Positions 5,663-8,821 of a stretch of 8,821 nt of DNA are shown piece after piece; the first letter of the stretch is position 1; each line of letters begins with the position of its first letter. The notes beneath the pieces are model-generated. The model saw only the letters and a program-made list of their open reading frames with translations, was not told where the DNA came from and did no database searches. The stretch lies in assembly GCA_003123965.1 (NCBI GenBank), contig NNSL01000363.1:1-8821 (forward strand). Direction: 5' to 3'. This stretch comes from Balneolaceae bacterium SMO_bin1 (GTDB lineage Bacteria > Bacteroidota > Rhodothermia > Balneolales > Balneolaceae). A program made the translations under genes and the position numbers.

Positions 5663-8430
5663 TGCGCCTCTAGCCAGTTATCGGCCAAGCCCATCTCCAC
5701 TTTCAGGGGCACTCCCAGCGGGTAGGCTGATTCCATGAGCTGCTTCAGTTTTTCAGGCACGGTATCCTGTTCTTCCTCAGGCACTTCAAAAATCAGCTCA
5801 TCATGCACCTGAAGCAGCATGCGCGTGCCCAGGTTCTCAGCTTCAATATATTCTTGAATGTCAATCATCGCTTTTTTGATGATATCGGCAGCCGTTCCCT
5901 GTATGGGCATGTTGATGGCCGTGCGTTCAGCAAAAGAGCGAACGTTCCAGTTGCTGCTGTTGATTTCCGGGATGTAACGGCGGCGCCCCATCAGCGTCTT
6001 CACATAGCCGTTCTCCTTGGCATATTGCTTGGTTTCATTGATGTAATCCAAAATTCCGGGGAAACGCTCAAAGTACTGGTCGATCATCTCCTTTCCTTCC
6101 TCATTGCTTATACCCAGCCGTGATGCCAGCCCGTAGGCGCTTACCCCATATGGAATGCCAAAATTGACTTCCTTGGCTTTGCGGCGCTGGTTTCCGGTCA
6201 CATCATCCAGGGAATCTAAATCAAACACTTCTTTGGCTGTACGTGCATGGATATCCTCATCATTCTGGAAGGCTTCCATCATATTTTCGTCTTCGGCGAT
6301 AGAGGCAATTACCCGCAGTTCCACTTGCGAATAGTCCGCTGAAAGTAACTTATAGCCCTCTTCGGCCACAAATGCTTTGCGTATTTCACGTCCCCGTTTG
6401 GTGCGGATGGGTATATTTTGGAGGTTCGGATTGGACGATGAAAGTCGGCCCGTGGCTGCCACGCTTTGGTTAAAATCGGTATGAATACGCCCGGTGTCTT
6501 CGTTGATTAGTTTGGGAAGCGCATCCACATAAGTTGATTTCAACTTGCTAAGGGCGCGGTATTCTAAAATGAGGTCGGGCATCTCGTATTCGCCAGCCAA
6601 CTTCTTCAGCACGGATTCGGCGGTAGAATATTGACCCGTTTTGGTTTTTTTACCTGCCGGCAAGCCCATCTTTTCGAAAAGCACTTCGCCGAGCTGCTTC
6701 GGTGAATTAATGTTGAATTCGGTACCGGCCTTGCTGTAAATCTCTTCTTCCAAGGCAATTAAATCTTCAGTCAAAGTTTTGGAGAATTCACCAAGTAAGT
6801 CCTCATCAACAAGTACGCCCTGCATTTCCATATCGCCCAGCACTTCCATCAGCGGAAACTCAAGCTCTTCGGCAATATCTAAAAGTTCGTCTTTTTCCAG
6901 CAGTTCGTGCAGCACTTCGTACAATCGCAAGGTGATGTCGGCATCCTCACAGGCGTAAGTGGTTATTTCCTGCGGCGGAATTTGATCCATGCTTTTTTGT
7001 TTGCGACCGCTGCCAATCAGCGTCTCAATCTCAATAGGCTCATAATTCAGGTACTTGCGCGCCAATGCATCCATTTTCAGCTTTTGTGAGGCATCAAGCA
7101 GATAGCCGGCAAGCATCGTATCAAAAGCGGGGCCCTCAATTTGCAGGCCTGCACGGCGCAGCATGATGTAATCGAACTTAAAATTGTGGGCAATTTTCAG
7201 GCAGTTGGTATCGGTAAAAAGCGGCTGTAAAACTTCCAATGCATCATTCTCCGGCAATCCTCCATCAACATTCAATGGAATATAATAAGCCGAACCTGCC
7301 ATGGTACTCAACGATATACCCACCAACTTCGACTTCATCATATCTACTCCGTCGGTTTCGGTATCAAAACTGAGCCTGCTCGTGCCTTGCAGCTTTTCAA
7401 CCAGATTTTCCAAATGAGATAACTGGTTCACATACTCATAACTGACGATCTCTTCGTCGTAGCTTTCCCATTCACTTTCTTCAGTTCGGACCGGAGTTGA
7501 ACTGCCGAATAAATCACCTTGTCCATTGTCATCGGCTTGATCTGTCTGGGTAGGTTTTTCTCCTAAATACTTTTTGGTAAGCGACCGAAACTCCATGCGC
7601 TTGAAAAATTCACCTAACTCCTGTTCCTGGGCGCCTTCCCATTCAAGCTCTTCCCAATCCACAATATCTGGTACATCAGTGATGATCGTCACCATTTCTT
7701 TGGCGTGAAGCGCTTGTTCAGCATGCTCCTGCAAGCCTTCGCGATGGCGTTTAGAGCTCATATTCGGTGCATCTTCAATGGCCGCTTCCAGCGATCCATA
7801 TTTATCAATTAGCTTGGGCGCACCTTTTTTACCAATGCCATATACACCGGGAATATTATCGGATGAGTCTCCGAGTATCGCCAGCACTTCTACCACCTTT
7901 TCGGGATAAACTCCAAAATAATCTTTCACCCCCTCGCGATCTATTACATCAAACCCGCCATTCTGGTTATCAGGCTTGTACATTTTAATGTGGTCGTGCA
8001 CCAGCTGCATAAAATCTTTATCCGGGGTGACCAAAAACACATCTACATCGTCGGCGTTTGCCCCGCTGGCTATGGTGCCAATCACATCATCGGCCTCATA
8101 TCCATCCTTTTCTATGTTTTTAATACCGTAATATTCAAGCATTTCTTTAATAAGCGGAATTCCAACTTTAAGCTCCTCGGGCTGCGGCGGTCGATTAGCT
8201 TTATATTCTTCATCCATTTCATGTCGAAACGTGGGTACATCGGTGTCCCAGGCAACAGCAATATGTGTGGGTTTTTTCTCATCCAACATTTTTTCAAGCG
8301 TGTTGGCAAAGCCCATAATAGGCCCGGTGGGAATACCCTCAGAATTTCTTAGATTGCTATTTATAAAAGCGAAATGCGAACGATAGGCCAGCGCCATTCC
8401 GTCAAGAAGGAAAAGTAAGCTTTTGGACAT
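5659..8430 (-). CDS. polA: DNA polymerase I with 5'-3' and 3'-5' exonuclease domains
   Basis: This 923-residue protein is close to the length of E. coli Pol I (928) and has all three domains. The 5' nuclease (about 1-290) shows LLDGMALAYR, YEADDVIGT (111-119), TPDKDF (135-140), GDSSDNIPGV and the GIGKKGA helix-hairpin-helix. A short acidic linker (about 291-330) follows. The 3'-5' exonuclease keeps every catalytic motif: DTET (Asp356, Glu358), HNFKFD (415-420) and YACED (Tyr492, Asp496), so proofreading should be active. The polymerase domain has motif A SADYSQVELR (Asp699), motif B R749-K753-F757-Y761 and motif C VHDE (876-878, Asp877). Phe757 is at the position that discriminates against dideoxynucleotides. 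It acts in Okazaki-fragment maturation and gap filling in repair. The start at 8430 gives the canonical N-terminus MSKSLLFLLDG; no SD is visible. Confidence 0.98.
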   Translation of the reverse strand: MSKSLLFLLDGMALAYRSHFAFINSNLRNSEGIPTGPIMGFANTLEKMLDEKKPTHIAVAWDTDVPTFRHEMDEEYKANRPPQPEELKVGIPLIKEMLEYYGIKNIEKDGYEADDVIGTIASGANADDVDVFLVTPDKDFMQLVHDHIKMYKPDNQNGGFDVIDREGVKDYFGVYPEKVVEVLAILGDSSDNIPGVYGIGKKGAPKLIDKYGSLEAAIEDAPNMSSKRHREGLQEHAEQALHAKEMVTIITDVPDIVDWEELEWEGAQEQELGEFFKRMEFRSLTKKYLGEKPTQTDQADDNGQGDLFGSSTPVRTEESEWESYDEEIVSYEYVNQLSHLENLVEKLQGTSRLSFDTETDGVDMMKSKLVGISLSTMAGSAYYIPLNVDGGLPENDALEVLQPLFTDTNCLKIAHNFKFDYIMLRRAGLQIEGPAFDTMLAGYLLDASQKLKMDALARKYLNYEPIEIETLIGSGRKQKSMDQIPPQEITTYACEDADITLRLYEVLHELLEKDELLDIAEELEFPLMEVLGDMEMQGVLVDEDLLGEFSKTLTEDLIALEEEIYSKAGTEFNINSPKQLGEVLFEKMGLPAGKKTKTGQYSTAESVLKKLAGEYEMPDLILEYRALSKLKSTYVDALPKLINEDTGRIHTDFNQSVAATGRLSSSNPNLQNIPIRTKRGREIRKAFVAEEGYKLLSADYSQVELRVIASIAEDENMMEAFQNDEDIHARTAKEVFDLDSLDDVTGNQRRKAKEVNFGIPYGVSAYGLASRLGISNEEGKEMIDQYFERFPGILDYINETKQYAKENGYVKTLMGRRRYIPEINSSNWNVRSFAERTAINMPIQGTAADIIKKAMIDIQEYIEAENLGTRMLLQVHDELIFEVPEEEQDTVPEKLKQLMESAYPLGVPLKVEMGLADNWLEAH

Positions 8431-8466
8431 GAACGAATTGATGTTTTTAATAGATTAAGGTGAATC

Positions 8467-8488
8467 TGTACAATTAGCTAACAGTACA
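8467..8488. promoter_or_regulatory. 22-bp dyad-symmetric element upstream of polA, candidate operator
   Basis: Outer arms TGTAC (8467-8471) and GTACA (8484-8488) flank an 8-bp perfect palindrome TTAGCTAA (8474-8481), and only the two dinucleotides between arm and core break the symmetry. It lies 37-58 bases upstream of the polA start, where a repressor or activator site would be expected. It does not fit the E. coli (CTGT-N8-ACAG) or Gram-positive LexA box. The binding protein is unknown, and a chance palindrome is possible. Confidence 0.35.
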
Positions 8489-8526
8489 TGTTCTGAAAGC
8501 ATTGCACGATACCAGCTTATTTTTAG

Positions 8527-8557
8527 TTTGCTGTTATGCAGCAAAGGTATAACTTTT
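8527..8557 (+). promoter_or_regulatory. Candidate Bacteroidota-type promoter for the right-edge gene, overlapped by an inverted repeat
   Basis: TTTG at 8527-8530, 19 bases of spacer and TAACTTTT at 8550-8557 match TTTG-N19-TAnnTTTG with one mismatch. Transcription would start about 40 bases before the ATG at 8606. The -33 element is the left arm of a perfect inverted repeat TTTGCTG-TTATG-CAGCAAA (8527-8545), which could be an operator or give a hairpin in minus-strand transcripts leading to polA. Confidence 0.45.
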
Positions 8558-8605
8558 TACGCCAGATTTCGAATAAACATGCTGCTGAAAAATTAAAACT
8601 AATAT

Positions 8606-8821
8606 ATGAGTTTAAAGAACGAAGCACAGACCGCTCTCGAAGACACAAAAACGTTCTACCGGGAGTATGTTTCGGGTATGTCGCGCAAACAGCTGGAACG
8701 AGAGTTTAATCAGGATACCAGTCGGCTGCGTGAACTCTACGAAGAAGTCGTAGATTCTGAGGAATACCGCGAGCACAGCAATGGACTACAGAAGTTTTAT
8801 AACTTTTTTCTATCCCTTACT
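8606..8821 (+). CDS. N-terminal part of an unidentified protein, cut by the right window edge
   Basis: An open frame begins at the ATG at 8606 and runs 72 codons to the window end without a stop. The visible part starts MSLKNEAQTALEDTKTFYRE and is highly charged and probably helical (many Glu, Lys, Arg), with no signal peptide. It ends in GLQKFYNFFLSLT, which may lead into a hydrophobic segment. I do not recognise it securely. It faintly recalls the cytoplasmic N-terminus of membrane-bound PP2C/SpoIIE-type phosphatases from related bacteria, but that is a memory-level impression only. Support for a real gene is the good promoter upstream, uninterrupted coding and divergence from polA. Confidence 0.6.
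   Translation, partial: MSLKNEAQTALEDTKTFYREYVSGMSRKQLEREFNQDTSRLRELYEEVVDSEEYREHSNGLQKFYNFFLSLT

Noticed and set aside
7990..8352. 120-codon plus-strand open frame, with similar ones at 5803-6123 and 7767-7988
   Set aside because: Shadows antisense to the conserved polA nuclease and polymerase domains.
8466..8484. LexA/SOS box upstream of polA (CTGT...ACAG)
   Set aside because: The half-sites are 11 bases apart rather than 8, and no Gram-positive type box fits either.

Overview
The window comes from a Gram-negative bacterium of the Bacteroidota/Balneolota type. Most starts have A/T-rich leaders with no Shine-Dalgarno sequence. Several upstream regions fit the TTG-N19-TAnnTTTG promoter pattern of that group. 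Lipoproteins and TonB-C-like domains are frequent, and the amidase and DNA polymerase I read like those of marine Balneolaceae or Rhodothermota relatives. The phylum call is an inference from these traits, not from a search.

Layout, left to right. (1) At 1-1146, minus strand, lies a nearly complete lipoprotein substrate-binding protein of an ABC importer. Its leader carries a clear cobalamin riboswitch (1181-1379) followed by a hairpin at 1154-1170 that probably forms the L13 partner of the L5-L13 kissing loop. The pair mark it as a B12/corrinoid-binding protein. (2) Divergently, at 1510-2268, lies a secreted DUF3047 protein. (3) From 2353 to 5662, plus strand, runs a compact cluster: a membrane-anchored amidase-signature enzyme, then three tandem lipoproteins with TonB-C-like domains. 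The amidase stop and the first lipoprotein start overlap (ATGA). Two of the four genes carry single-base frameshifts: the amidase near 3180 and the middle lipoprotein near 4821-4834. (4) Convergent to the cluster, at 5659-8430 minus, is a full-length, proofreading-competent DNA polymerase I (polA). Its stop codon overlaps that of the last lipoprotein in a shared CTAG, and its likely intrinsic terminator lies inside the last codons of that lipoprotein. (5) The 8431-8605 interval between polA and the next gene holds two dyad-symmetric elements and a good Bacteroidota-type promoter for a partial gene that runs off the right edge (8606-8821).

Working picture: the left edge is a B12-uptake locus under riboswitch control, the centre is a cell-envelope cluster of unknown role, and the right is housekeeping replication and repair. 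The least described part is the lipoprotein trio. All three share a motif F-[DN]-x3-Y-x-[DN]-P between the lipobox and the TonB-C-like domain, and their architecture is not that of a classical inner-membrane TonB. No RNA genes other than the riboswitch, no CRISPR and no insertion sequences were seen.
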